DNA of 64,000 bases, from NCBI GenBank assembly GCA_946407015.1, contig CAMJML010000010.1, positions 40,001-104,000 of the forward strand, written 5' to 3'. Numbering within the stretch: position 1 is the first letter of the stretch; each line of letters opens with the position of its first letter. Both the position numbers and the translations under genes were made by a program. Positions 35,676 through 44,619 of this stretch are shown in pieces. The DNA is from an uncultured Selenomonadales bacterium. GTDB taxonomy: Bacteria > Bacillota > Negativicutes > DSM-1736 > Dendrosporobacteraceae. The notes below the pieces were generated by a model. That model ran no database searches and had not been told where the DNA came from. It saw nothing but the letters and a program-made list of their open reading frames with translations.

Positions 35676-36161
35676 ATGATGTGGTCAACGACGTTGTGCT
35701 TTCCCGTGGAAGGCAGCCCGATTCGTAAGGTTTTACTGGGCATGAAAAAAACCGGCTTTGGCTGTGGCAAGTATAATGGCTTTGGCGGCAAGTTCGAGCC
35801 GGGCGAAACAGCCTTGCAGGCGGCTGTACGCGAATTGCGGGAAGAATGTGGTATTCAGGCGCCGCCCGAGCAGCTCGAACTGGTCGGGCGGCTGGATTTT
35901 ATTTTCCCGAGCAGTCCGGAACTGGATCATGATGTTTATATTTATCTGGTAGCATGCTGGCAAGGAGAAAGTGTTGAGACAGAAGAAATGAGGCCGCAAT
36001 GGTTTGAGGTTGAGGACATTCCTTATAAAGAGATGTGGGCGGACGATATTTTTTGGCTGCCCAAAGTTCTGCAGGAAGAAAAAGTAACAGGAAAAGTCGT
36101 TTTTGCCGCAGATCATGAAGGGCTGGAGGAAGTCAAGATTGAATCGACAGAGGTGATATGA
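35676..36161 (+). CDS. NUDIX hydrolase, MutT/MTH1-like 8-oxo-dGTP diphosphatase
   Basis: The 161-residue protein has the Nudix box GGKFEPGETALQAAVRELREECG around residues 36-58, with intact Glu residues, and the preceding GKYNGFGG is typical of MTH1-like enzymes. These clean 8-oxo-dGTP from the nucleotide pool. It follows the exonuclease gene by 97 bases and overlaps the next gene by 4 bases (ATGA). A link of xth, NUDIX and stress repair is suggested by position. Confidence 0.86.
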   Translation: MMWSTTLCFPVEGSPIRKVLLGMKKTGFGCGKYNGFGGKFEPGETALQAAVRELREECGIQAPPEQLELVGRLDFIFPSSPELDHDVYIYLVACWQGESVETEEMRPQWFEVEDIPYKEMWADDIFWLPKVLQEEKVTGKVVFAADHEGLEEVKIESTEVI

Positions 36162-36709
36162 TGTATTGGGATCAACCAGGACCGGAAAATACCCGCAACA
36201 CGCTGGAGGCGGCACTGGCTGCAGCACAGCAGCGTGGAATTCGGTATATTGTCGTGGCTTCAAGCTCAGGTGCCACCGCCGTTCAGCTCGCCGGAAGGGC
36301 AGCTAACCTGATTTGTGTGACCTATGTGAGTGGCTTCCGCAACCCGGGGCAAATGGCACTACTACCGGAAAACCGGCTGCTGCTGGAGAAACAGGGAATT
36401 CCTATTTTATCCACCACTCATGTGTTGTCCGGGGCGGAACGGGGCATAAGCCGAAAATTCGGTGGCGTCAACCCGGTCGAAATCATGGCGGCTGCTTTAC
36501 GCATGCTGGGACAAGGGGTAAAGGTTTGTGTTGAAATTGCCGTCATGGCTCTTGATGCCGGCCTTATTCCTTATGGGGAGGATATTATTGCGGTAGCCGG
36601 AACCGGGACAGGTGCTGACACCGCTTTGATCATCAGGCCGGCTCATGGGGCCAATATTCTCGATACCTATATTGCAGAAATTATTGCGAAACCACGCGTA
36701 AACGTGTGA
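36158..36709 (+). CDS. stand-alone pyruvate kinase C-terminal (alpha/beta) domain protein
   Basis: The 183-residue protein matches only the pyruvate kinase alpha/beta domain (PK_C), with RGIRYIVVASSSGATAVQLAG at the start and the GEDIIAVAGTGTGADTALIIRPAH end, and has no catalytic barrel. Such free PK_C proteins are common in clostridia; a regulatory or nucleotide-binding role is suspected. It starts in the stop of the NUDIX gene and is translationally coupled to it. Confidence 0.8.
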   Translation: MMYWDQPGPENTRNTLEAALAAAQQRGIRYIVVASSSGATAVQLAGRAANLICVTYVSGFRNPGQMALLPENRLLLEKQGIPILSTTHVLSGAERGISRKFGGVNPVEIMAAALRMLGQGVKVCVEIAVMALDAGLIPYGEDIIAVAGTGTGADTALIIRPAHGANILDTYIAEIIAKPRVNV

Positions 36710-36761
36710 GTGGAGGATGGTGTGATCAAAAACCAGCAACGTTAAGAAAGGAGCGGTGAGT

Positions 36762-37049
36762 TTGATTACGGTAAATGATGATGTCCGGGAATATGTTCTG
36801 GAGCAGGGTGGTACTATTACCATTGAGCATGCCGTGGAAGCCGGAATGTGCTGTGGCCGGATTAATTTGGCCCCTTCCGTCCGGTTAGGTCAGCCACCAC
36901 AAGACGGCCATGCTTATCAGCTTACTCAGATTAATGGCATTGGAGTTTATCTGCCGAAGAATTTTACTTCCCCTTATCCGCTTAGCATTGCCTTGGGAAA
37001 AATCTTCTGGTTTAAAACCCTGCATGTTGAGGGCTGGAAAATTATTTAG
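36762..37049 (+). CDS. CC/Se-motif family protein
   Basis: The 95-residue protein has a vicinal Cys pair (Cys30-Cys31, GMCCGRI) and a basic C-terminus. It resembles the CC/Se family, where some members carry selenocysteine in place of one Cys. A redox or metal-binding role is likely but not shown. TTG 36762 is chosen since AAAGGAG lies 8 bases before it; GTG 36756 is too close. Its stop is two bases from that of the convergent yigZ gene. Confidence 0.65.
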   Translation: MITVNDDVREYVLEQGGTITIEHAVEAGMCCGRINLAPSVRLGQPPQDGHAYQLTQINGIGVYLPKNFTSPYPLSIALGKIFWFKTLHVEGWKII

Positions 37050-37050
37050 C

Positions 37051-37689
37051 TTAACAGGACCGGTTAACACGCAGATAGGTTTCACCAAGCACTGTTATAG
37101 CAGCCTGGGCGGCGGTCAATTCTGTCAGTTGCAGGCTGATTGGCTGTTCATGACCTTTTGGAACCAGCGCGATGAGCCGGACCCGATCGGTAAACTCTTT
37201 GCCTTCAATGGAAAGATGTTGTGCATGAAGCAGATTTTCGACAGAACCGAGCAGTGCATAATCAATGTCAATGGCAAGCCGGCTATGAAGACGTTTTTCG
37301 ATCACCCCGGCGGCTTCAATCGCGGCGCTGGCCGCCCGGCCATAGGCACGAATCAGGCCGCCCGAGCCCAGCTTTATGCCACCAAAATAGCGGGTAACCA
37401 CAATAACAATATTTTTTAATTCGTTCTTTTTAATGACTTCCAAGATAGGCTTACCGGCTGTGGCGCTCGGTTCGCCATCATCGTCGGCTTTCTGCAGCTG
37501 TTCCTGAAGGCCGATTACATAAGCGGAACAATTGTGGGTTGCATTGGCATGCTGCTTCTTAATGCCGGCAATTACTTCCAGGGCTTGAGGTTCAGTTTGA
37601 GCCGGATGGGTGGCTGCAATAAATTTTGATTTATTGATTTCCAATTCAGCCAGGCCCAAGCCTTTAACAGTTAAATAATGAGCGAGCAT
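37051..37689 (-). CDS. yigZ: YigZ/IMPACT family protein
   Basis: The 212-residue protein has the UPF0029/IMPACT N-terminal domain with its core RYFGGIKLGSGGLIRAYGRA near residue 100 and a C-terminal ferredoxin-like domain. Bacterial YigZ is linked to ribosome or translation stress, but its role is unsettled. ATG 37689 follows a CTGGAGGG site. There is no terminator between this gene and the convergent CC/Se gene. Confidence 0.88.
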   Translation of the reverse strand: MLAHYLTVKGLGLAELEINKSKFIAATHPAQTEPQALEVIAGIKKQHANATHNCSAYVIGLQEQLQKADDDGEPSATAGKPILEVIKKNELKNIVIVVTRYFGGIKLGSGGLIRAYGRAASAAIEAAGVIEKRLHSRLAIDIDYALLGSVENLLHAQHLSIEGKEFTDRVRLIALVPKGHEQPISLQLTELTAAQAAITVLGETYLRVNRSC

Positions 37690-37759
37690 GGACAGGCCCT
37701 CCAGATTTCTTTTCATCATACTTGCTTGCAATAGCTATAGTTTATGCTATACAGATAAA

Positions 37760-37892
37760 AATTTCCACCTTTATGCCCAATGTCATGATGCCAAGCAAAG
37801 ATCAACGTAAACATTACATACAGATAGTTCATGGATAGCATGCATAGCATGCCTGAAGAATGGTATTTGTAAATTCTTCAGGTTATTTTTTT
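37760..37892 (+). ncRNA. candidate small RNA upstream of aspA
   Basis: TTGCAA (37726-37731), 16 bases, TATACA (37748-37753) predict a start near 37760. An intrinsic terminator (CCTGAAGAAT 37852-37861 with ATTCTTCAGG 37873-37882, then a T-rich run) ends it at about 37892. No ORF or ribosome site lies between. A tandem ATAGCATGC pair precedes the hairpin. aspA has its own -10 box further on, so this is unlikely to be its only leader. Confidence 0.4.
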
Positions 37893-38029
37893 TAGTAAAA
37901 AACAGAAACTAAATTTACAATCATTCATGAAGGAAGGGCGGTTGAGTTAAGCTTTGGCAGTTGATTGGCTGTTGTCCTCCGAGTGCGAACTTTTTCAAGA
38001 AATGTCTGGTATTTAGTGCACTAATACGG

Positions 38030-38035
38030 TATAAT
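38030..38035 (+). promoter_or_regulatory. -10 element (TATAAT) of aspA
   Basis: A perfect TATAAT stands 63 bases before ATG. The -35 region is poor, so an activator may help. Confidence 0.45.
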
Positions 38036-38097
38036 GTATACAGGATACGAATGCAGAAAATATGCGCAATTGAATTTACGCATTAGGGGGTAAGATT

Positions 38098-39510
38098 ATG
38101 CGCATTGAGCGCGACTTTTTGGGTGAGGTGCAACTTCCCGATCAAGTGTATTATGGAGTACAGACACTACGGGCAGTAACAAATTTCTCAATTACCGGAC
38201 ACCGGTTATGCAGTGAATTTATCGTTGCATTAGCTGTTGTTAAAAAAGCGGCCGCAAATGCCAATATGAAAACTTGCTTGTTGCCGGAAGAGGTTGGCAA
38301 AGCCATTGTTCAGGCTGCTGACGAAATTATTCGTGGCAAATGGCATGATCAGTTTGTTGTTGACCCTATTCAAGGCGGTGCCGGGACTTCAATGAACATG
38401 AATACCAATGAGGTTATTGCCAACCGGGCCATTGAAATTCTTGGCGGCGAAAAAGGCAACTACCAGCTTGTTTCCCCCAATAACCATGTCAATATGTCTC
38501 AGTCGACAAATGATGTTATTCCGACGGCGATTCGAATTGCAGCCATTCACAAGGCTAAGAAATTGAATTGCGAGCTAAGCGCTCTCGTCGACAGCCTCAA
38601 CGAGAAGGCCGTTAGTTTTGGTCAGGTTTTAAAAATGGGCCGGACTCATTTACAGGATGCAGTACCCATCACATTGGGACAAGAGTTTAAAGCTTATGCG
38701 GATGGCTTGAGCCGGGCAATCAGAAGAATTAATACAGCGATGGCTTCTTTAAAAGAGATTAATATGGGAGCCACGGCTGTTGGCACAGGACTCAATGCCG
38801 AGCCTCTTTACATTGAAGAAGTCGTCCGTCAAATTTCCATGTTGTCAGACGATAAATTTGTGACAGCGGCTAACTTAATTGATGCGACGCAGAATACGGA
38901 TTGCTTAGCCGAATTTTCCAGCGCTTTGAAAGTGTGCGCTTTGACTTTATCTAAAATTGCCAATGACCTTCGCTTAATGGCTTCAGGTCCGCGCTGCGGA
39001 TTAAATGAGGTGTTTTTGCCGGCCTTACAGCCGGGGTCATCCATTATGCCAGGAAAAATCAATCCGGTTATTCCTGAGATGGTGAATCAAGTGGCTTTTC
39101 AGGTGATCGGCAATGATCAAGCCGTTGCTTTAGCTGTGGAAGCCGGTCAGCTTGAACTCAATGTAATGGAACCGGTACTGGCATATAACCTGTTTAACTC
39201 CCTCAGTATTCTGACCAATGCCGTGAATAGTTTCAATTATAAATGCATCCGCGGCATAAAAGCCAACGAAGAACGCTGCCAGGAAGCGGTAAACCGCAGT
39301 CTGGGAGTATTGACGGCACTGACGCCACATATTGGCTACGAACAGGCGTCACTGATTGCGAAAGAGGCTCAGCAGACAGCCAAACCGGTCAGAGAATTGT
39401 TGTTAGAGAAAAAGCTGATGACAGCAGAGCAATTAGAAGTTATTTTATCCCCAGCAGAAATGACCAAACCGGGTATTGCCGGCAAACAGTATATGGATTT
39501 ATTCTGCTAA
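38098..39510 (+). CDS. aspA: aspartate ammonia-lyase
   Basis: The 470-residue member of the fumarase/aspartase superfamily converts aspartate to fumarate and ammonia. The signature GSSIMPGKINPVIPEM is present near residue 318, as are the substrate-binding GGAGTSMNMNTNE, NMSQSTND and GRTHLQDAVP segments. The length is normal. The GRTHLQDAVPIT text favours aspartase over fumarase, but a fumarase-like side activity cannot be excluded. It could feed fumarate reduction in an anaerobe. AGGGGGT precedes ATG. Confidence 0.92.
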   Translation: MRIERDFLGEVQLPDQVYYGVQTLRAVTNFSITGHRLCSEFIVALAVVKKAAANANMKTCLLPEEVGKAIVQAADEIIRGKWHDQFVVDPIQGGAGTSMNMNTNEVIANRAIEILGGEKGNYQLVSPNNHVNMSQSTNDVIPTAIRIAAIHKAKKLNCELSALVDSLNEKAVSFGQVLKMGRTHLQDAVPITLGQEFKAYADGLSRAIRRINTAMASLKEINMGATAVGTGLNAEPLYIEEVVRQISMLSDDKFVTAANLIDATQNTDCLAEFSSALKVCALTLSKIANDLRLMASGPRCGLNEVFLPALQPGSSIMPGKINPVIPEMVNQVAFQVIGNDQAVALAVEAGQLELNVMEPVLAYNLFNSLSILTNAVNSFNYKCIRGIKANEERCQEAVNRSLGVLTALTPHIGYEQASLIAKEAQQTAKPVRELLLEKKLMTAEQLEVILSPAEMTKPGIAGKQYMDLFC

Positions 39511-39558
39511 GCAAAAAAGTTTATGCCTGAGCAGGGATTTCATGTAGATCATGCGAAA

Positions 39559-39597
39559 GAGTTGCTATTCACCTGTGGTGACAGCAACTCTTTTTAT
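39559..39597 (+). terminator. intrinsic terminator
   Basis: GAGTTGCT (39559-39566) pairs with AGCAACTC (39583-39590), then T5. It ends aspA. Confidence 0.8.
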
Positions 39598-39651
39598 GTG
39601 TGCAACGTCATTTTGGGGGTCCGGGCCGGATAAGGAGGTTGGGGAAATATC

Positions 39652-40563
39652 ATTGATTTTATTTTGCAAGCGGGTTTAACCGTGATTTTATTTGTTCAGC
39701 AGTTTCGTACGCCCGAATTGGATGTATTTTTTCAGAGCATTACCTTATTAGGGGAAGAAGAATGCTATTTTGCGGCTTTACCCCTTATTTTATGGTCGGT
39801 GGAAGTTTCGACAGCCATAAGACTGGTCGCCTTTGTGCTTATCTCACATTATTGCAATTTGTTTATGAAAGAACTCATTCAGGAGCCCAGGCCCTTTCTC
39901 CTCAATCCGTCTGTTCAAGTCATTCAGGTCGGCGGCTATAGTTTTCCCAGCAATCACGCGCAGACAGGCCTAGTACTGTGGATGGGCCTAGCAATGATCA
40001 ATACCCGTAAATGGCTGTCAATTTGTGCCGCACTGCTGGTGTTGCTCATTGGATTTTCACGAGTCTATCTTGGCGTCCATTTCCCCAGTGATATTTTGGC
40101 CGGCTGGCTGATTGGCGGATTCCTGCTATTCGTGTTTTATCAAGCCAACCTGCTGGTTTTCACTGCATCTATAAAGAAACATTGGCTGATGCATACGCTG
40201 CTGGCGTTGATGCTGCCTGCATTGCTTCTCAGCCTCAATCCCAGTCCGCACAACTGGGCTATAACCGCTGCGCTGTCCGGAGGCTGGTGCGGCAGTGTTT
40301 TCCGAAAAACTGTCTTGGACTATTTGCCCGATAAACCGGGAATAAACGGGCCGGCGCTGATTTTAGCTTATGGATTAGGTCTGGGCACCGTATTTTTATG
40401 GCTATATGGGTTAAAAATACTGTTTGCAGAGTTTACCGAATTTGCGTTGATGCTGCGTTTTGTCCGCTATTGGGTGACGGCTTTCTGGACGGTTGCGGGA
40501 GTCGCCTGGCTATTGAATCAACTGGGAATCATAACCGGTACGGGAAAGTCCTCATACCGCTAA
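39652..40563 (+). CDS. PAP2-family membrane phosphatase (possible ATT start)
   Basis: The protein has about six membrane helices and the PAP2 motifs KELIQEPRP, PSNHAQ and SRVYLGVHFPSD. It dephosphorylates lipid or isoprenoid phosphates such as undecaprenyl diphosphate. The start is odd: AAGGAGG stands at 39632-39638, yet the first ATG/GTG/TTG in frame is TTG at 39664, 25 bases away. In-frame ATT at 39652 (giving a first residue pair then FILQ) is 13 bases from the site and is proposed here; TTG 39664 is the alternative. Confidence 0.82.
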   Translation: MDFILQAGLTVILFVQQFRTPELDVFFQSITLLGEEECYFAALPLILWSVEVSTAIRLVAFVLISHYCNLFMKELIQEPRPFLLNPSVQVIQVGGYSFPSNHAQTGLVLWMGLAMINTRKWLSICAALLVLLIGFSRVYLGVHFPSDILAGWLIGGFLLFVFYQANLLVFTASIKKHWLMHTLLALMLPALLLSLNPSPHNWAITAALSGGWCGSVFRKTVLDYLPDKPGINGPALILAYGLGLGTVFLWLYGLKILFAEFTEFALMLRFVRYWVTAFWTVAGVAWLLNQLGIITGTGKSSYR

Positions 40564-40663
40564 GCAGTAGAAGATTTTTTTATGTCCTAACAGGTAAAAG
40601 CAAAAAGTTACGCGAAAATGAAAGAGCAATACAATCTTTGGTGAGAGCGAGTGGTTATCAGGT

Positions 40664-42040
40664 ATGAGTTCACCCATGTTGAATCGGGGACTGAAAATGC
40701 GGCATTTGCAGTTGATTGCGTTAGGAGGCATTATTGGCAGCGGTTATTTTTTAGGAACAGGTTATGTATTGGAAAAGGCCGGGCCGGCGTCTATTTTTGC
40801 TTACTTGCTGGGTGGGGTCATTGTCCTTTGCGTGATGCTGTGCCTGGCGGAACTGGCTGTCGCCAAGCCTGTCTCCGGCTCGTTTATCCATTATGCCAAA
40901 GAACACATCTCGCCGGCTTGGGCTTGCGGTGTTGGCTGGTCGTACTGGGTAACGTGGGTTGCCTATGTGCCATCGGAAATGATTGCCGGCGGGATTATTA
41001 TGAATCATTTTGTTCCCGAAATCAGCCAAGTTTGGTGGGCCGTCCTTTTTGGACTGATTATTACAGTCATTAATTTATTTCACGTTGAAAAGTTTGGGGA
41101 AACCGAGTTTTGGCTGGCGTTAATTAAAATTCTGGCACTCGTGATGTTTGTTGGGATTGCCGTATTGGCTTTAGCGGGCTTGATTGGTGACCAAGGACCT
41201 ATTGGCAGTTCCATCTTATTGGGCCATGGCGGATTTGCACCCAATGGCTACTGGGCTGTTTTTTTGACCATGGTCATTATTCTGGTCAACTTTCAGGGTT
41301 CAGAAATTATTGGTTTGGCCGCCGGTGAGTGCAAAGAGCCGGAACGGAGTATTCCGATTGCTGTCCGGAATGTGGTTTGGCGGATTTTGGCTTTGTATAT
41401 TGTGCCTATTTTGCTGCTGGTTGCCATTTATCCATGGGATAAAGCCAGTTTAGAGGAAAGCGTTTTTGCAGCAGCGCTCAACAATTATGGGATGGGATGG
41501 GCAGGCGATCTTTTCGCGTTCGTGGTTCTGACTGCGGCAATTTCCTGTTCCAATTCGGGACTCTACGGCTGTGCCCGGGCCTTGCATGCGTTAGCTAAAG
41601 AAGGCATGGCCCCGGCCCGTTTTAGCCAACTGAATCAAAGCGGCATTCCGCAAAATGCGGTGGTCGTCTCCATCCTGGCTTGCTGGCTGGGGGTAGCTGC
41701 TTACACGCTGGATACCAGCATGACCATGTATACGTATCTGCTGGCATTATCCGGCTTTACCGGGGCAGTTTCCTGGATCTCTATTTGCTGGAGTCAGTAC
41801 AATTTCCGCAAGGGATTACAGGCCTCAGGGGCAGAAGCGCAGTTGAGATTCCGGACGCCCTTTTTTCCCTATGTCACCTTGTTTGGGATTTGGATTCAAG
41901 TCATTTGTTTAATTGTAGTTGCTTTTACGGAAGATTTGCAGAGTTCCCTTTATATGGGACTGCCTATTCTGATTCTCCCTATTGTCTGGTATAAACTGCG
42001 CAGTTACTACCGGGCTGCTGTGGGGGAAACGCTGGAATAG
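40664..42040 (+). CDS. amino acid permease (APC superfamily)
   Basis: The 458-residue protein has 12 membrane helices with the LIALGGIIGSGYFLGTG binding motif of the AAT/APC family, and FQGSEIIGLAAGECKEPERSIP in helix 6. It is a second, diverged member beside the permease at 8710; both have the same family signature but low similarity. The ribosome site is weak. Substrate unknown; basic or aromatic amino acids are common for this group. Confidence 0.87.
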   Translation: MSSPMLNRGLKMRHLQLIALGGIIGSGYFLGTGYVLEKAGPASIFAYLLGGVIVLCVMLCLAELAVAKPVSGSFIHYAKEHISPAWACGVGWSYWVTWVAYVPSEMIAGGIIMNHFVPEISQVWWAVLFGLIITVINLFHVEKFGETEFWLALIKILALVMFVGIAVLALAGLIGDQGPIGSSILLGHGGFAPNGYWAVFLTMVIILVNFQGSEIIGLAAGECKEPERSIPIAVRNVVWRILALYIVPILLLVAIYPWDKASLEESVFAAALNNYGMGWAGDLFAFVVLTAAISCSNSGLYGCARALHALAKEGMAPARFSQLNQSGIPQNAVVVSILACWLGVAAYTLDTSMTMYTYLLALSGFTGAVSWISICWSQYNFRKGLQASGAEAQLRFRTPFFPYVTLFGIWIQVICLIVVAFTEDLQSSLYMGLPILILPIVWYKLRSYYRAAVGETLE

Positions 42041-42054
42041 CAGCATAACCAGCG

Positions 42055-42225
42055 TTATGGCTTGTTGATGGTTTTTTGAATGTATTTGACAACCCGTCCG
42101 TCTTCAATGACAATGATGATCCGGTTGCGTTTGCCATGGGAATCGGCGTGGGTATGTTGCGTAAAATTTTGCTCAGCAGCCCCGTCGGTGAGCGCAGCGT
42201 TTGAGGGATTAAGTTCAGAATTCAT
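42055..42225 (-). CDS. YezD-like (DUF2292) 56-residue protein under a SAM riboswitch
   Basis: The ORF starts at ATG 42225 with GGAGG 7 bases before it. The C-terminal half (KRNRIIIVIEDGRVVKYIQKT) resembles the YezD/DUF2292 microproteins found near sulfur-assimilation genes. The N-terminal half is Asn/His-rich. The S-box riboswitch before it means it is made when SAM is scarce. It is the only gene in the unit. Role unknown. Confidence 0.72.
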   Translation of the reverse strand: MNSELNPSNAALTDGAAEQNFTQHTHADSHGKRNRIIIVIEDGRVVKYIQKTINKP

Positions 42226-42246
42226 GGTCATTCCTCCTAGGTTTTA

Positions 42247-42280
42247 GTAAAATAAAAAACTCCTTCCAGAAGAAGGAGTT
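42247..42280 (-). terminator. riboswitch-controlled terminator
   Basis: On the - strand AACTCCTTC and GAAGGAGTT pair around a short loop and a T-run follows. It is the expression platform of the SAM riboswitch. Confidence 0.85.
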
Positions 42281-42294
42281 TGAACGTACAAAAC

Positions 42295-42402
42295 GACGTC
42301 TCTCATCTTCCAGGATTTTACCTGCTGGAATTAGCACCACTGCATAAATGCCGGTTGCTGGGTGTCATCGGGCCAGTCCCTCGACCTCTCTGGATAAGAG
42401 TT
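42295..42402 (-). promoter_or_regulatory. SAM-I (S-box) riboswitch aptamer
   Basis: The - strand reads CTCTTATCCAGAGAGG, then CGAGGGACTGGCCCGATGA, CACCCAGCAACC, GGTGCTAATTCCAGCAG and GATGAGAG, all S-box core elements in order. It switches off the YezD-like gene when SAM is plentiful. Confidence 0.93.
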
Positions 42403-42537
42403 AATATTTAATTTTTATAGTAGCATTACAAATATAAATCATTTGATAATGAATGTCAAGTGCTTTATTTTCGTATAAGCAGGGCGGTAATGGGTAAAGA
42501 TTTGAGAGAGACTCATAGCAGTGAGGAGTTGATTATT

Positions 42538-43506
42538 TTGTCAAACAATGAAATGGCTACTTTTGCTGGCGGTTGTTTCTGGTGTATGGTAGGACCTTTT
42601 GAAGAACTGAACGGCGTGGAAAAGGTAGTATCAGGGTATACCGGCGGCAAGACCCAAAATCCTACCTATCAGGAAGTCTGCCGAGGCGACAGCGGGCACT
42701 ATGAAGCGGTTCAAATTACGTATGATCCGGCCAAGGTTTCGTATCAGACTTTGTTGACGGTGTTTTGGCAGCAAATTGATCCTACTGATCCGGGCGGACA
42801 ATTTGCTGACAGAGGACAATCCTATCAAACAGCAATTTTCTATCATAATGAACAGCAACGGGCGGTGGCCGAGCAATCGAAGCAGGAACTGGCTGCGAGC
42901 GGGCGGTTCGAGCGTCCGATTGCGACCGCCATTCTTCCGGCGGCCGAGTTTTATCCGGCAGAAGAATATCATCAAGGCTATCATCGTAAAAATGAAACGC
43001 ATTATACACAATACAAGGAAGGATCAGGACGGGCCTGCTTTATCAAAAAACACTGGGGTGATGATAAACGGCGCCAGCTTCTCAAAGAAAAACTGACGCC
43101 GCTGCAGTATGAGGTAACACAAAAGAGTGGAACCGAACCTCCGTTTCGCAATGAATACTGGGATAACAAACGTGAAGGGATTTATGTAGATGTTGTATCC
43201 GGGGAACCCTTGTTCAGTTCATTGGATAAGTTTGATTCAGGCTGTGGCTGGCCTAGTTTTACCAAACCGTTGAGAAAAGAAAAAATCAAAGAGAATGTGG
43301 ATTCCAGCCATGGAATGATCCGTACTGAGGTTCGCAGCCAGGAGGCTGACTCTCATCTCGGTCATGTATTTCCGGACGGACCGGCTCCCGGAGGCCTGCG
43401 TTATTGCATCAATTCAGCCTCTTTGCGCTTTATTCCCAAGGAAGAACTGGTAGAAGCCGGTTATGCCGATTATTTGAAATTGTTCTATCCGGAACCTAAA
43501 GACTAA
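42538..43506 (+). CDS. msrAB: bifunctional peptide methionine sulfoxide reductase MsrA/MsrB
   Basis: The 322-residue fusion repairs both S- and R-methionine sulfoxide. The MsrA half has GGCFWCM with the catalytic Cys (residue 13). The MsrB half has [16 protein letters not shown] and RYCINSASL with the catalytic Cys. The zinc CxxC pairs of classical MsrB are absent ([11 protein letters not shown]), so it is the zinc-free type. TTG 42538 with GAGGAG 9 bases before it is chosen over the GTG 78 bases upstream. It stands divergently from the riboswitch unit. Confidence 0.92.
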   Translation: MSNNEMATFAGGCFWCMVGPFEELNGVEKVVSGYTGGKTQNPTYQEVCRGDSGHYEAVQITYDPAKVSYQTLLTVFWQQIDPTDPGGQFADRGQSYQTAIFYHNEQQRAVAEQSKQELAASGRFERPIATAILPAAEFYPAEEYHQGYHRKNETHYTQYKEGSGRACFIKKHWGDDKRRQLLKEKLTPLQYEVTQKSGTEPPFRNEYWDNKREGIYVDVVSGEPLFSSLDKFDSGCGWPSFTKPLRKEKIKENVDSSHGMIRTEVRSQEADSHLGHVFPDGPAPGGLRYCINSASLRFIPKEELVEAGYADYLKLFYPEPKD

Positions 43507-43573
43507 ATCTTCTTGGCTGCAGGGATCACCACCGTTCAGCTCAGACTGGATCGGACGGATTGTACCAGGCGCT

Positions 43574-43624
43574 AGGATCAGGACGGACTGATTTCATAAA
43601 AATCCAGTCCGTTCTGATCCTTTT
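43574..43624. terminator. bidirectional intrinsic terminator
   Basis: Arms of 21 bases (one mismatch or bulge) flank a short AT loop, with T after on both strands. It lies between msrAB and the convergent EamA gene. Confidence 0.8.
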
Positions 43625-43635
43625 AACCCGGCCGG

Positions 43636-44508
43636 CTAATCCTTCATGATGATATAGACTGCGATTAGAATCAGCAAGCTTCCTATATAAAAAGAAGCGG
43701 TTAAGTGCTCACCGAGAATAGCCCAGCCCAGAAAACTGCCGACAAGCGGCTGAAAGAAAAAAAACAAGCCAGACTGATGCGAAGGAACCAAAGCCAGTCC
43801 TTTATTCCAGAACAGAAAGGCAACAGCCGTGGAAACAACTGCGACATAAAGAATGCAGAGCAGGACCGGCCAGGCCAGCAAATGGGTGAAATCGAACGTT
43901 CCGGCTTCCAGCAGGGCTGCTGGAAAACTGGCAATAGCGGCAATCAATATTCCGATTGTGGTAATTTGCAAAGCAGAATATTGTGTAGAAATTTTCTTTG
44001 ATAAAACAGAATAGTAGCCCCAAAACAGGGCGGCCAACAGCAAAAAGATGGCCCCCAGCTGGATGCCGCCAGCTTCGGAAAAACCGGATAGTCCGTTAAT
44101 AATCAGAACGCCGGCAAATGATAAGGAAATCGAGACGATTTGCCGTGGTGTAATCGGCTCATGCAAAAGCAAAATGGCAAAGCCGGACTGAAATACCGGG
44201 GAGAGTGTTGTAATGACAGCCCCCATGTGAGCCGAGGAATATTTTGTCCCTAAAAATTGAAAAGCGATTGAGCAAAAATACCCTAAAAGACCAATTTGAA
44301 TTAAGGTCCATTTATTATTTCGGGGGATTAGGCTGATGTTCTGGTATCGGCAGACTGCGGCTAAAACCGCAAAAGCAATCAAATACCGCAAGAAAAGCAA
44401 AGTAAAGGGTGGAACAATGTCCAGAACATACTTGCTGACCACATAAAGTCCGCCCCAAATACTGGCTGCGGCTGCTAGATAGATAAAGCCTGGATTGATT
44501 TTATTCAT
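43636..44508 (-). CDS. EamA/DMT family transporter
   Basis: The 290-residue protein has ten membrane helices in two EamA repeats (first with SIWGGLYVVSKY, second AALFWGYYSVLSKK). These are drug/metabolite exporters; the cargo is unknown. ATG 44508 is chosen; ATG 44517 is too close to AAGGAGG. Its promoter region is shared with, or near, the AraC gene upstream, suggesting control by it. Confidence 0.86.
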   Translation of the reverse strand: MNKINPGFIYLAAAASIWGGLYVVSKYVLDIVPPFTLLFLRYLIAFAVLAAVCRYQNISLIPRNNKWTLIQIGLLGYFCSIAFQFLGTKYSSAHMGAVITTLSPVFQSGFAILLLHEPITPRQIVSISLSFAGVLIINGLSGFSEAGGIQLGAIFLLLAALFWGYYSVLSKKISTQYSALQITTIGILIAAIASFPAALLEAGTFDFTHLLAWPVLLCILYVAVVSTAVAFLFWNKGLALVPSHQSGLFFFFQPLVGSFLGWAILGEHLTASFYIGSLLILIAVYIIMKD

Positions 44509-44619
44509 GAAGTGCATAACCTCCTTGTGCATAGTTTTATTGTAGCAGAAAAAGGAGGGTTGTTTTTATTTTAGAGTCATATGGTTTTTAGGTTACTCTG
44601 ATAAAATTCGTTATTGGCA

